Origin: an uncultured Methanomethylovorans sp. | GTDB taxonomy: Archaea; Halobacteriota; Methanosarcinia; Methanosarcinales; Methanosarcinaceae | Length of the DNA: 6,435 nt | NCBI GenBank assembly: GCA_937968035.1 | Contig: CALBTS010000714.1 | Location: forward strand, 1-6,435 | Direction: 5' to 3' | Shown: in pieces, positions 1 to 6,376 of the stretch | Layout: each line of letters opens with the position of its first letter | Position numbering within the stretch: the first letter of the stretch is position 1 | Translations under genes and position numbers: made by a program | The notes under the pieces: generated by a model | Database searches by the model: none | What the model was told of the DNA's origin: nothing | What the model saw: the letters and a program-made list of their open reading frames with translations, nothing else

Positions 1-1272
1 ACCGAGTACGGTTGGAGAAGGAAGGTCAAGATGAAATTACCTATCTTTACCGGTGCGCTCGGTTCAACAGATATCGCAAGGAACAATTGGGAACACTTCA
101 CCATAGGTGCTGCGATCTCAGGCATCACCATCGTATGCGGAGAGAACGTGTGCGGAGTCGACCCTGAATTGAAACTGGGGAGTGATGGCCTTGTTAAAGA
201 ATCACCTGAAATGGACCGCAGGATCGAGCTTTACAACAAGTTCTATGATGGTTACGGAGAGATGCTTGTCCAGATGAACGTAGAGGACACAAAGCTCGGT
301 GTTGCAGAGTATCTTGCAAGCAAGCACAATATGGAGAGCATCGAGCTTAAGTGGGGACAGGGAGCGAAATGTATTGGCGGCGAGATCAAGGTTGCAGACA
401 TTGACCGTGCCATGGAACTGAAAAGAAGAGGATATATAGTCACTCCGGACCCTGAGCTGCACTCTGTCCAGGAAGCTTTCAGAATGGGCGCCATAAAGGA
501 ATTTGAAAGACATTCCAGGCTTGGGTTTGTCACAGAGGAAGGATTCTGTGAGGAATGTGAAAGGCTTAGAGACCTTGGTTTTAAACGCATAACCCTCAAG
601 ACGGGAGCATATTCTATGGCAGAGACAGCCATGGCCATAAAATACAGCTCAGAGGCCAGGATAGATCTGCTCACATATGACGGAGCACCAGGAGGAACTG
701 GCATGAGCCCCTGGCCTATGATGGAAGAATGGGGAGTCCCGACATTCTACCTGCAGTCCCAGGTCTATGAATTTGCGCAGAAACTATCAGGCAGAGGTAA
801 GAAAGTGCCTGATCTGGCAATGGCAGGCGGTTTCTCCAGTGAGGATGGGGTCTATAAGGCACTTGCAATGGGATCACCCTATTTCAAGGCAGTATGCATG
901 GGTCGTGGCCTCATGATCCCCGGAATGGTGGGCAAGAACATAGGCAAATGGATAGAAGAGAACGATCTCCCTAAGACGGTATCTGAATTTGGAAGTACCA
1001 AAGAGGAGATCTTCGTGCACTACGAGGAACTGAAAGAGAAATACGGCGAAGAAATCAAAAACATACCTCTTGGAGCTGTAGGCATCTATTCATATACAGA
1101 GAGGATCAAAGTGGGATTGCAGCAACTTATGGCCGGTTCCCGAAGATTCAACATCCATGCCATCACACGTAAAGATGTCATGGCGCTCACCGAGGAAGCC
1201 GCAAAGGTATCCGGAATCGCTTATGTTATGGATGCATACAGGGACATTGCAGAGGAGATCCTTGAAAGCTGA
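1..1272 (+). CDS. FMN-binding glutamate-synthase-like protein, 5' end cut by window
   Basis: The frame is open from base 1, and the ATG at 31 is probably internal. The ten codons before it (TEYGWRRKVK) run smoothly into MKLPIFTGALGST, which matches how I recall longer family members (about 500 residues). The 423 visible residues resemble the central FMN/synthase barrel of GltB. LKWGQGAK (residues 117-123 of the visible part) corresponds to the GltS IKxxQGAKPG segment. DGAPGGTGMSP (227-237) corresponds to the DGGTGASP FMN-phosphate loop. AGGFSSEDGVYKALAMG (275-291) corresponds to the following FMN-binding strand and helix. The glutaminase domain is not in the visible part. The cysteine cluster that binds 3Fe-4S in true GltB, and its C-terminal beta-helix, are also missing. 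It is therefore a stand-alone FMN oxidoreductase of this superfamily, and glutamate synthesis is not demonstrated. The protein is cytoplasmic, with no membrane segment. The next gene starts 23 bases downstream on the same strand, suggesting an operon. Confidence 0.88.
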   Translation, partial: TEYGWRRKVKMKLPIFTGALGSTDIARNNWEHFTIGAAISGITIVCGENVCGVDPELKLGSDGLVKESPEMDRRIELYNKFYDGYGEMLVQMNVEDTKLGVAEYLASKHNMESIELKWGQGAKCIGGEIKVADIDRAMELKRRGYIVTPDPELHSVQEAFRMGAIKEFERHSRLGFVTEEGFCEECERLRDLGFKRITLKTGAYSMAETAMAIKYSSEARIDLLTYDGAPGGTGMSPWPMMEEWGVPTFYLQSQVYEFAQKLSGRGKKVPDLAMAGGFSSEDGVYKALAMGSPYFKAVCMGRGLMIPGMVGKNIGKWIEENDLPKTVSEFGSTKEEIFVHYEELKEKYGEEIKNIPLGAVGIYSYTERIKVGLQQLMAGSRRFNIHAITRKDVMALTEEAAKVSGIAYVMDAYRDIAEEILES

Positions 1273-1284
1273 TCCTGACAATAC

Positions 1285-1288
1285 AGGA
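1285..1288 (+). promoter_or_regulatory. Ribosome binding site (AGGA) for the PPDK_N fusion gene
   Basis: AGGA lies 7 bases before the ATG at 1296 in the short gap after the upstream stop, and supports that start. There is a competing in-frame GTG at 1323, preceded by GGAG at 1311-1314 with 8 bases of spacing. Translation from it would remove nine residues that do not look conserved. The two sites are of similar quality, and the ATG was kept because it is the stronger start codon. Confidence 0.45.
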
Positions 1289-1295
1289 TATTTTT

Positions 1296-4028
1296 ATGTC
1301 CATATTCCATGGAGAAAGCATAGTGAATCAAAAGATCAATGTAGAACTCAAGACCCTCAAATACGCAGACAAAGAGAAGATAACCAGCGGAGTCCCTCAG
1401 CTCGATGAGATACTCCACTCTTTCCGTCTGGGGGATAACGTGGTTTGGGAAGTGGAGGGACTTGAAGACTACAGATATTTTGCTGTCAGACTGATAAGAC
1501 AAGCTATCAGTTCCGGCTCAAAGTGCGTGTATGTAAGGTTCGCACCGCATGAGCCCATTCTTCAGACAATGGAAGGGCTGGACATAGTAAAGGTAGACCC
1601 TAGCAATGGATTTGACTTCTTTAGCAGCCAGGTTCACAGGATAATTGAATACTATGGTGAGAAGGTTTACTATGTATTTGATAACCTTTCCTCACTCATG
1701 GTTGAATGGGCTACCGATGAGCTGGTAGCCAATTTCTTTAAAGCCACATGCCCCTACCTGTTCGAACTTGAGACCATCGGTTATTTCTGCCTCACCCGTG
1801 GAAAACATAGTCATTCCACTGTTGCTGGTATCCGGGAAACGACTCAAGTGCTTATCGACTACTACCACATCAACGGAAAAGCATACATCCACCCTCTGAA
1901 GGTCTACGCCCGCTATTCTCAGAGCATGTTCCTGCCTCACCTGGTAACCGGAGAGGCATGGGAGCCTATTTTAGATAGTTCAAAAGCTGCCACAATATCC
2001 TCCAGCGACCGTAGAAAGATCATACGTATGCGGAAAAGTGGTACAGCCCCCTGGGACACAGTATACACAAAACTGAAGTTCCACCATGATATGGAAATTT
2101 TGGACACTATACCAAAGCCCGAGATAACCGCACTTAAACAGGAACTATCAAGGATGATCATCGGTGACCATCCCCGCTTCAACCGTCTTGCTGATACCTA
2201 CCTGGGACTGGAAGACCTGCTAAGTATACGAGACAGAATGATAGGTTCCGGCCGTATTGGTGGAAAAGCTGTGGGAATGCTGCTCTCACGCAACATAATC
2301 CTGGCCAGCGAGAAAAAAGAAGAGTTCTCAGGGATAATTGAGCCTCATGATTCTTTCTACGTTGGTTCTGATGTCTTTTTCACCTTCATGATAAATAACG
2401 ACCTGTTCCGCCTCAAGATAAAGCTCTCCGACAGTTCCAGTATGACAAAGGAAGAGTTCGAAGAGGTCGAAAAAAAGTTCCTGGAAGGCAAGTTCCCGGA
2501 AGAGATAGTAGAACAGTTCAGGGAACTGATGGATTATTTCGGGCAGGCGCCCATCATAGTAAGGTCAAGCAGCCTGCAGGAAGATAACTACGGAAATGCT
2601 TTTGCAGGTAAGTACAGGAGCGAGTTCTGCCCTAACCAGGGAAGTCCGGATGAGCGCCTTGAAGAGTTCATGCATGCCGTCAAAATTGTCTATGCCAGTG
2701 CCCTTAACCCGGATGCCCTTGCTTACAGAAGGACAAGAGGGCTGCACTACCAGGATGAGCAGATGGCAATACTGGTGCAGCGTGTTTCTGGCATGCCTTA
2801 TAAGCAGTATTTCTTTCCTGCCCTTGCAGGAGTTGCTTTCTCAAAGAACCTCTTCCAATGGACAAAACGTATTGACCCTAGAAAAGGACTTATAAGACTT
2901 GTTTTTGGACTCGGCACCAGAGCTGTGGATCGCGTAGGAAGGGACTACCCCAGAATGATCGCAGTGAGTCATCCTACACTCCGCCCGGAAACTGGCATGA
3001 AAGTGATGAAATACTCACAATGGGATGTGGATGCCCTGGATCTGGATGCGAGGAAGCTCATAACCATACCTTTCCAGAACCTTGCCAAAGACTGTGATTA
3101 CCCTGGACTAAGACTGTTCGTCTCGGTCATGAACGAAGGATATCTTACTGACCCATATACCAATGCTATAGACTGCTCACAGGAAATGGTGCTGACATTC
3201 AATAACCTCATAAAGAACACAAAGTTCGTTGATACTATGGGAGAAATACTCCGGATAGTAGAAGAGGTCTACGAACACCCGGTAGATATCGAGTTTACAG
3301 CAGCGGTCGATCAAAAGGGAAATATAAGGATAAACATAGTGCAATGCAGGCCCATGACAACGCCGGGAAGCAGTGAGAATATAGCCATACCGGACGATAT
3401 AAAAGAGGACAACATTCTTTTCAGGTCCAGCATGCTCATCAATGAGGGAAAAGTGGAAAATGTCGAGTATATCGTGTACATTGACCCCCAGGCATATGAA
3501 ATTGCAGACATGGATACAAAAAGGTCCATAGGCCGCATTGTAGGAAGTATCAACGAAAAGATGAGCTCCATGGGTACTAATTTCATATTGATGGGACCCG
3601 GAAGGTGGGGGAGCAGCAATATAGAACTGGGTGTCAATGCAACATATAGTGAGATAGATCACACCTCCCTGCTAGTGGAGATCGCGCTTGAGAAGGCTGG
3701 CCACACTCCGGAAGTATCTTATGGAACTCATTTCTTCCAGGATATCGTGGAAGAGGAGATCATCTATATGCCCGTATATCCGGACATGAAGAGTTCAGGG
3801 TTCAACAATGCGTTCTTCAGCAACTCAGGTAATGTGCTTAAAGATATCCTGCCGGATCATGAAAGGTTCAGCAATGTGATCAAGGTCATCAATGTCCGTG
3901 AGGCATCGGGAGGAAGGCACGCCGTGGTTATCGCTAACCTGTATGAGCAGGATGCCATCTGCTACCTTGAAAAACCAACTACTGGAAGAACATGGAAACT
4001 GGACAAGCTGAAGGGACAATGGCAATAA
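1296..4028 (+). CDS. KaiC-like pseudo-ATPase / PEP-pyruvate-binding (PPDK_N) fusion protein
   Basis: A 910-residue cytoplasmic protein of unknown function in three parts. Residues about 28-220 follow the KaiC/RecA pattern: ITSGVPQLDEIL matches the KaiC opening STGIPxLDExL, and VYYVFDNLSSL (124-134) matches a Walker-B strand. The P-loop is lost: where KaiC has GxxxxGKT there is VEGLEDYRYFA (53-63). Residues about 305-690 are a pyruvate phosphate dikinase/PEP synthase N-terminal ATP-grasp domain. Visible motifs are GGKAVG (322-327), IVRSSS (421-426), QED and FAGKY (428-440), FGLGTRAV (537-544), VDIEF (663-667) and QCRP (683-686). Residues about 705-890 form a conserved C-terminal domain with GPGRWGS (767-773) and GTHFFQD (810-816), seen in proteins annotated only as PEP/pyruvate-binding. 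The phosphohistidine swivel domain and PEP/pyruvate TIM barrel are absent, so it cannot carry out the full PEP synthase reaction. An ATP-dependent phosphotransfer or regulatory role is inference. It follows the FMN protein by 23 bases. A GTG at 1323 is an alternative start. Confidence 0.9.
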   Translation: MSIFHGESIVNQKINVELKTLKYADKEKITSGVPQLDEILHSFRLGDNVVWEVEGLEDYRYFAVRLIRQAISSGSKCVYVRFAPHEPILQTMEGLDIVKVDPSNGFDFFSSQVHRIIEYYGEKVYYVFDNLSSLMVEWATDELVANFFKATCPYLFELETIGYFCLTRGKHSHSTVAGIRETTQVLIDYYHINGKAYIHPLKVYARYSQSMFLPHLVTGEAWEPILDSSKAATISSSDRRKIIRMRKSGTAPWDTVYTKLKFHHDMEILDTIPKPEITALKQELSRMIIGDHPRFNRLADTYLGLEDLLSIRDRMIGSGRIGGKAVGMLLSRNIILASEKKEEFSGIIEPHDSFYVGSDVFFTFMINNDLFRLKIKLSDSSSMTKEEFEEVEKKFLEGKFPEEIVEQFRELMDYFGQAPIIVRSSSLQEDNYGNAFAGKYRSEFCPNQGSPDERLEEFMHAVKIVYASALNPDALAYRRTRGLHYQDEQMAILVQRVSGMPYKQYFFPALAGVAFSKNLFQWTKRIDPRKGLIRLVFGLGTRAVDRVGRDYPRMIAVSHPTLRPETGMKVMKYSQWDVDALDLDARKLITIPFQNLAKDCDYPGLRLFVSVMNEGYLTDPYTNAIDCSQEMVLTFNNLIKNTKFVDTMGEILRIVEEVYEHPVDIEFTAAVDQKGNIRINIVQCRPMTTPGSSENIAIPDDIKEDNILFRSSMLINEGKVENVEYIVYIDPQAYEIADMDTKRSIGRIVGSINEKMSSMGTNFILMGPGRWGSSNIELGVNATYSEIDHTSLLVEIALEKAGHTPEVSYGTHFFQDIVEEEIIYMPVYPDMKSSGFNNAFFSNSGNVLKDILPDHERFSNVIKVINVREASGGRHAVVIANLYEQDAICYLEKPTTGRTWKLDKLKGQWQ

Positions 4029-4039
4029 AAAAAGAAATC
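4027..4039 (-). terminator. T-rich terminator of npdG
   Basis: Read on the minus strand just past the npdG stop, the sequence reaches TTTCTTTTTTT (4037-4027), a typical archaeal T-tract terminator with no strong hairpin. It overlaps the stop codon of the convergent plus-strand gene. No comparable T-run follows that gene on the plus strand, so its transcript may run into npdG as antisense. Confidence 0.45.
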
Positions 4040-4051
4040 CACGGAGGGATA

Positions 4052-4777
4052 TTAATCTACGAATTTGATACTGACATCTTTCATGTTGTTGCGTATGGCC
4101 ACATTGACAAGGAGAGGTGTAATTGATTCCACCATCGAGGAGGTTTCAAGTGGCCCGATGTCCATAGGCCGCATTCCGGGGATGTCCCTGACAAGATCAA
4201 AGACGACGCTCTTAGAATGCATACTGTTTCCGCAGACCCCGATGTCGTAATCGAGCTCTACATCAAGATTTGAGAGCTTAGCAGCGGGAACGGTATGGAA
4301 AGCGGAGACGAGCTCAGCGCCCTCAGGTAACAAAGCAGCTATTTCCTGCGCAGCGCTACCTGAAGGTGGAGTGACATAACAGAAGTAGTCCGCTTTGTAG
4401 TCTTCCCGGGAATTAGCCGATATCTCCAAAGGAACTCCACCCGGGACTATGATACAGGAATTCTTTTCCATCGGCACGACTACAGATATGATGACCTTAC
4501 CGGAAAGTCCGGGTTTGATCTGTTCGATAGTGGAAGCTATCTGACCATACCTGATGGCAAGAAGCACCACATCAGCTTCCGAGGCTGCTTTCGCATTGAC
4601 CTCGCCTGTTATGTCCGCCTTCAAACCATGTTCCTTTAATACACAGTTATACTCGGTCGCCCTGGCCTGAGCTTTTTCCTGGTTCCTTGAACCCACGATC
4701 ACCTGATGTTTCTGTCCCCACCTGAGAGCAAAACCTTTACCTATGCTGCCTGTACCGCCAATTAGTGCAATCTTCAT
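4052..4777 (-). CDS. npdG: F420H2:NADP+ oxidoreductase (NADPH-dependent F420 reductase)
   Basis: A 241-residue cytoplasmic enzyme (also called Fno) that transfers hydride between coenzyme F420 and NADP. In methanogens it mainly makes NADPH for biosynthesis from F420H2. The Rossmann start MKIALIGGTGSIGKG has the GGTG dinucleotide loop at residues 7-10. VGSRNQEK (28-35) carries the Ser-Arg and Lys that hold the NADP 2'-phosphate in the Archaeoglobus enzyme. SAFHTVPAAKLSNL (158-171) matches the F420-side segment SALHTIPAARFANL. The C-terminus, RPMDIGPLETSSMVESITPLL, is also typical of the family. The protein is roughly 30 residues longer than the Archaeoglobus enzyme as I recall it. The extra length lies around residues 106-145, between the VVVPM strand and the His segment. 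The start ATG is preceded by only a weak GGGA, so translation may use a short or absent leader. It lies 127 bases downstream of gdhA on the same strand and converges with the PPDK_N fusion gene. Confidence 0.93.
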   Translation of the reverse strand: MKIALIGGTGSIGKGFALRWGQKHQVIVGSRNQEKAQARATEYNCVLKEHGLKADITGEVNAKAASEADVVLLAIRYGQIASTIEQIKPGLSGKVIISVVVPMEKNSCIIVPGGVPLEISANSREDYKADYFCYVTPPSGSAAQEIAALLPEGAELVSAFHTVPAAKLSNLDVELDYDIGVCGNSMHSKSVVFDLVRDIPGMRPMDIGPLETSSMVESITPLLVNVAIRNNMKDVSIKFVD

Positions 4778-4796
4778 GATAATCCCATCAACAACA

Positions 4797-4809
4797 ATAT
4801 AACTATATC
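4797..4809 (-). promoter_or_regulatory. Candidate TATA box for npdG
   Basis: The minus strand reads GATATAGTTATAT about 20-32 bases before the npdG ATG. At the usual 25-base spacing, transcription would begin almost at the start codon, which fits the lack of a strong ribosome binding site. The core is itself palindromic (ATATA, AC, TATAT on plus). This rests on AT-rich pattern and spacing only. A second TATA-like string, GAATATAAG, lies further upstream inside the inverted repeat at 4837-4863. Confidence 0.35.
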
Positions 4810-4836
4810 AACTATCCGACCTGAAAAGGGAGGATC

Positions 4837-4863
4837 TATATGGTCTTATATTCAGACCATATA
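4837..4863. repeat. Perfect 10-bp inverted repeat between gdhA and npdG
   Basis: TATATGGTCT (4837-4846) and AGACCATATA (4854-4863) are exact reverse complements separated by seven bases, TATATTC. The element lies about 42 bases past the gdhA stop and 60 bases before the npdG start. It could be a transcript hairpin ending or attenuating gdhA, since the minus strand then reads CCCTTTTC at 4830-4823, a short T-run. It could instead be an operator for npdG, since its spacer carries a TATA-like string on the minus strand. The sequence alone does not decide. Confidence 0.6.
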
Positions 4864-4904
4864 AATGTTGCTCAGTTACGTTGCAGGATTGGATCCAAGG
4901 CGGA

Positions 4905-6152
4905 TCAGATCCATCCACGGTCTTTCATTGAAGTTACGACGCGCTCGATGGCAACAACGTAAGCAGCTGTCCTCATATCGATGTTATACTTCTGTGATGC
5001 CACGTACACTGCCTTGTATGCCTCGGTCATCTTCCTGTCCAGACGAGTGTGTACCCTGATCTCACTCCAATAATACATGTAGAAGTTCTGGACCATCTCA
5101 AAGTATGAGACTGTTACTCCGCCTGCATTACAGAGGAAGTCTGGAATAACATGAATACCCCTCTGGAAGAGGATCTCATCTGCTGCAGGTGTTGTCGGAC
5201 CGTTTGCGAGTTCTGCAACGATCTTAGCATTGACCTTGTGTGCGTTCTTCTCTGTGATCACGTTCTCAAGGGCTGCAGGAATGAGAACATCTACATCTAG
5301 CTCAAGGATAGCCTCATTGCTGATAGGTGTTGTGTTTGGCAGGCCTGTAACTGAACCGGTCTTTGCCTTGTGCTGGTTTACCACCTCTGGGTCAATACCA
5401 TCCATGTTCATGACGCCGCCTCTGCTGTCACTGACAGCCACTATCTTGCAGCCGAACAGTTCCTTTGCGAGTTTTGCTGCGTAGTATCCGGCGTTCCCGT
5501 ATCCCTGAATGGCTATCTTTGCGTCCTTAAGCTCTATACCGAGAACTTTTGCAGCCTCACGGATCGTATAGAGACCTCCTCTTGCTGTCGCGTCACCCCT
5601 TCCAAGTGAACCACCCATTGTAAGGGGCTTACCTGTGACGACACCTGGCTGATTGAACGACGAGATCTTTGAGAATTCGTCAACCATCCATGCCATGATC
5701 TTGGGATTGGTGTATACGTCAGGCGCTGGAACGTCCTTTCTCGGACCAATGATCTGGGCAATGCTTGAAATGTACTTGCGGCTGAGGCGCTCAAGTTCGC
5801 CATCGGACATTTCCTTAGGGTTACAGATAACTCCTCCCTTACCTCCACCCAGTGGTATGTCTACTACTGCACATTTCCATGTCATCCATGCGGCAAGTGC
5901 CCTCACAGTGTCGATGTTCTCTTCCGGATGGAACCTTATACCGCCCTTTGTAGGTCCTCTGGCATCGTTGTACTGTATCCTGAAGCCTTCGAAGACCTTG
6001 ATCGAGCCATCATCCATGCGAACAGGGAGCGTGACACGCAGTTCGCGCATTGGGTGCCTTAGCATTTCATGTACGCTTTCATCCAGCCCGAGAATAGCAG
6101 CACATTTTGCTAACTGTTTTCTTGAATTTTCAAATGGATTTTCTAAAGTCAT
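4905..6152 (-). CDS. gdhA: Glutamate dehydrogenase (Glu/Leu/Phe/Val dehydrogenase family)
   Basis: Catalyses reversible NAD(P)H-dependent amination of 2-oxoglutarate with ammonium to L-glutamate in the cytoplasm, as a hexamer in known relatives. The 415 residues match the roughly 415-420 of archaeal enzymes. The substrate domain has [11 protein letters not shown] (66-76), the second lysine in [18 protein letters not shown] (K93, and catalytic K105 in GGGKGG), and the catalytic aspartate in PAPDVYTN (D145). The nucleotide domain has QGYGNAG (216-222) and the second-strand segment VAVSDSRG (238-245). [12 protein letters not shown] (341-352) and MRTAAY (393-398) complete the family pattern. The Lys/Gly set favours glutamate over branched-chain amino acids, but exact specificity and the choice between NAD and NADP cannot be read here. 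The start is supported by GAGGA six bases upstream. npdG follows 127 bases downstream and could supply NADPH. Sequence upstream has a TATA-like box and a palindrome suggesting its own regulated promoter. Confidence 0.95.
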   Translation of the reverse strand: MTLENPFENSRKQLAKCAAILGLDESVHEMLRHPMRELRVTLPVRMDDGSIKVFEGFRIQYNDARGPTKGGIRFHPEENIDTVRALAAWMTWKCAVVDIPLGGGKGGVICNPKEMSDGELERLSRKYISSIAQIIGPRKDVPAPDVYTNPKIMAWMVDEFSKISSFNQPGVVTGKPLTMGGSLGRGDATARGGLYTIREAAKVLGIELKDAKIAIQGYGNAGYYAAKLAKELFGCKIVAVSDSRGGVMNMDGIDPEVVNQHKAKTGSVTGLPNTTPISNEAILELDVDVLIPAALENVITEKNAHKVNAKIVAELANGPTTPAADEILFQRGIHVIPDFLCNAGGVTVSYFEMVQNFYMYYWSEIRVHTRLDRKMTEAYKAVYVASQKYNIDMRTAAYVVAIERVVTSMKDRGWI

Positions 6153-6158
6153 TACTCT

Positions 6159-6163
6159 TCCTC
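6159..6163 (-). promoter_or_regulatory. Ribosome binding site of gdhA
   Basis: The minus strand reads GAGGA, then six bases, then the ATG at 6152. This is a good match to the archaeal Shine-Dalgarno sequence and fixes the gdhA start. It also shows that the transcript has a leader. Confidence 0.7.
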
Positions 6164-6173
6164 TTACATGCTA

Positions 6174-6189
6174 CTTATGTTGACATAAG
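6174..6189. promoter_or_regulatory. 16-bp palindrome upstream of gdhA, candidate operator
   Basis: CTTATGT-TG-ACATAAG has perfect 7-bp arms around a 2-bp centre, 22-37 bases before the gdhA ATG. If the TATA-like box at 6211-6219 is used, transcription would start near 6190. The palindrome would then lie just inside the transcript start, a common place for archaeal repressor sites. It does not match the GGAA-N6-TTCC or GGTA-N6-TACC patterns I know for the methanogen nitrogen regulator NrpR. The regulator is unknown. Confidence 0.45.
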
Positions 6190-6210
6190 GTGATAACTAA
6201 CCGACTTCTA

Positions 6211-6219
6211 AGTATAAGA
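6211..6219 (-). promoter_or_regulatory. Candidate TATA box of gdhA
   Basis: The minus strand reads CTTATACTT about 60 bases before the gdhA start. With normal spacing, transcription would start near 6190 and give a leader of roughly 37 bases carrying the GAGGA ribosome binding site. The match is moderate, and an A-rich stretch (GCAAAAAATAG) lies just upstream on the same strand. Confidence 0.35.
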
Positions 6220-6352
6220 TGGTTTCTATTTTTTGCATAACAATGCCAACAAAAAGAGGTACACTGATGTCGGTCCCATAAGCGATTATAGATAAAAAGA
6301 TAAAGGGTGCATTGAAAACGTAAAAAATAGAGCAATTCTGCAAAAGGTCATT

Positions 6353-6367
6353 TTCTATGAAATAGAA
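6353..6367. terminator. Small inverted repeat after the right-edge gene, possible terminator
   Basis: TTCTAT (6353-6358) and ATAGAA (6362-6367) pair perfectly around a 3-base loop, about ten bases past the stop of the minus-strand fragment at the right edge. The minus strand around it is T-rich (CCTTTTAG, then TTCTATTTC). This fits termination of that gene, but arms this short in AT-rich DNA can occur by chance. Confidence 0.25.
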
Positions 6368-6376
6368 CTAAAAGGT

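Noticed and set aside
252..704. 150-residue minus-strand open frame
   Set aside because: It is antisense to the conserved FMN protein. Its Ser/Pro/Met-rich composition is typical of a shadow frame.
31..1272. ATG at 31 as the true start of the FMN protein, with GGAGAAGGAAGG before it as a ribosome binding site
   Set aside because: The frame is open to base 1 and the upstream residues read like family sequence. The purine-rich stretch codes for WRRK and is probably a coincidence. The possibility is not fully excluded.
3177..3662. 161-residue open frame on the minus strand
   Set aside because: It lies wholly inside the PPDK_N fusion gene opposite clear domain motifs, and its translation (Cys/His/Tyr-rich) resembles no protein.
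1296..4028. Calling this gene phosphoenolpyruvate synthase (ppsA)
   Set aside because: Only the ATP-grasp domain is present. The catalytic histidine domain and the PEP/pyruvate domain are missing, so the name would imply an activity the sequence does not support.
5653..6183. 176-residue plus-strand open frame reaching into the gdhA promoter
   Set aside because: It is antisense to the highly conserved first part of glutamate dehydrogenase. Its composition is not protein-like and it has no ribosome binding site.
6234..6250. TTGCATAACAATGCCAA, a partial inverted repeat upstream of gdhA
   Set aside because: The arms are imperfect and AT-rich, and it has no clear placement relative to promoter signals.
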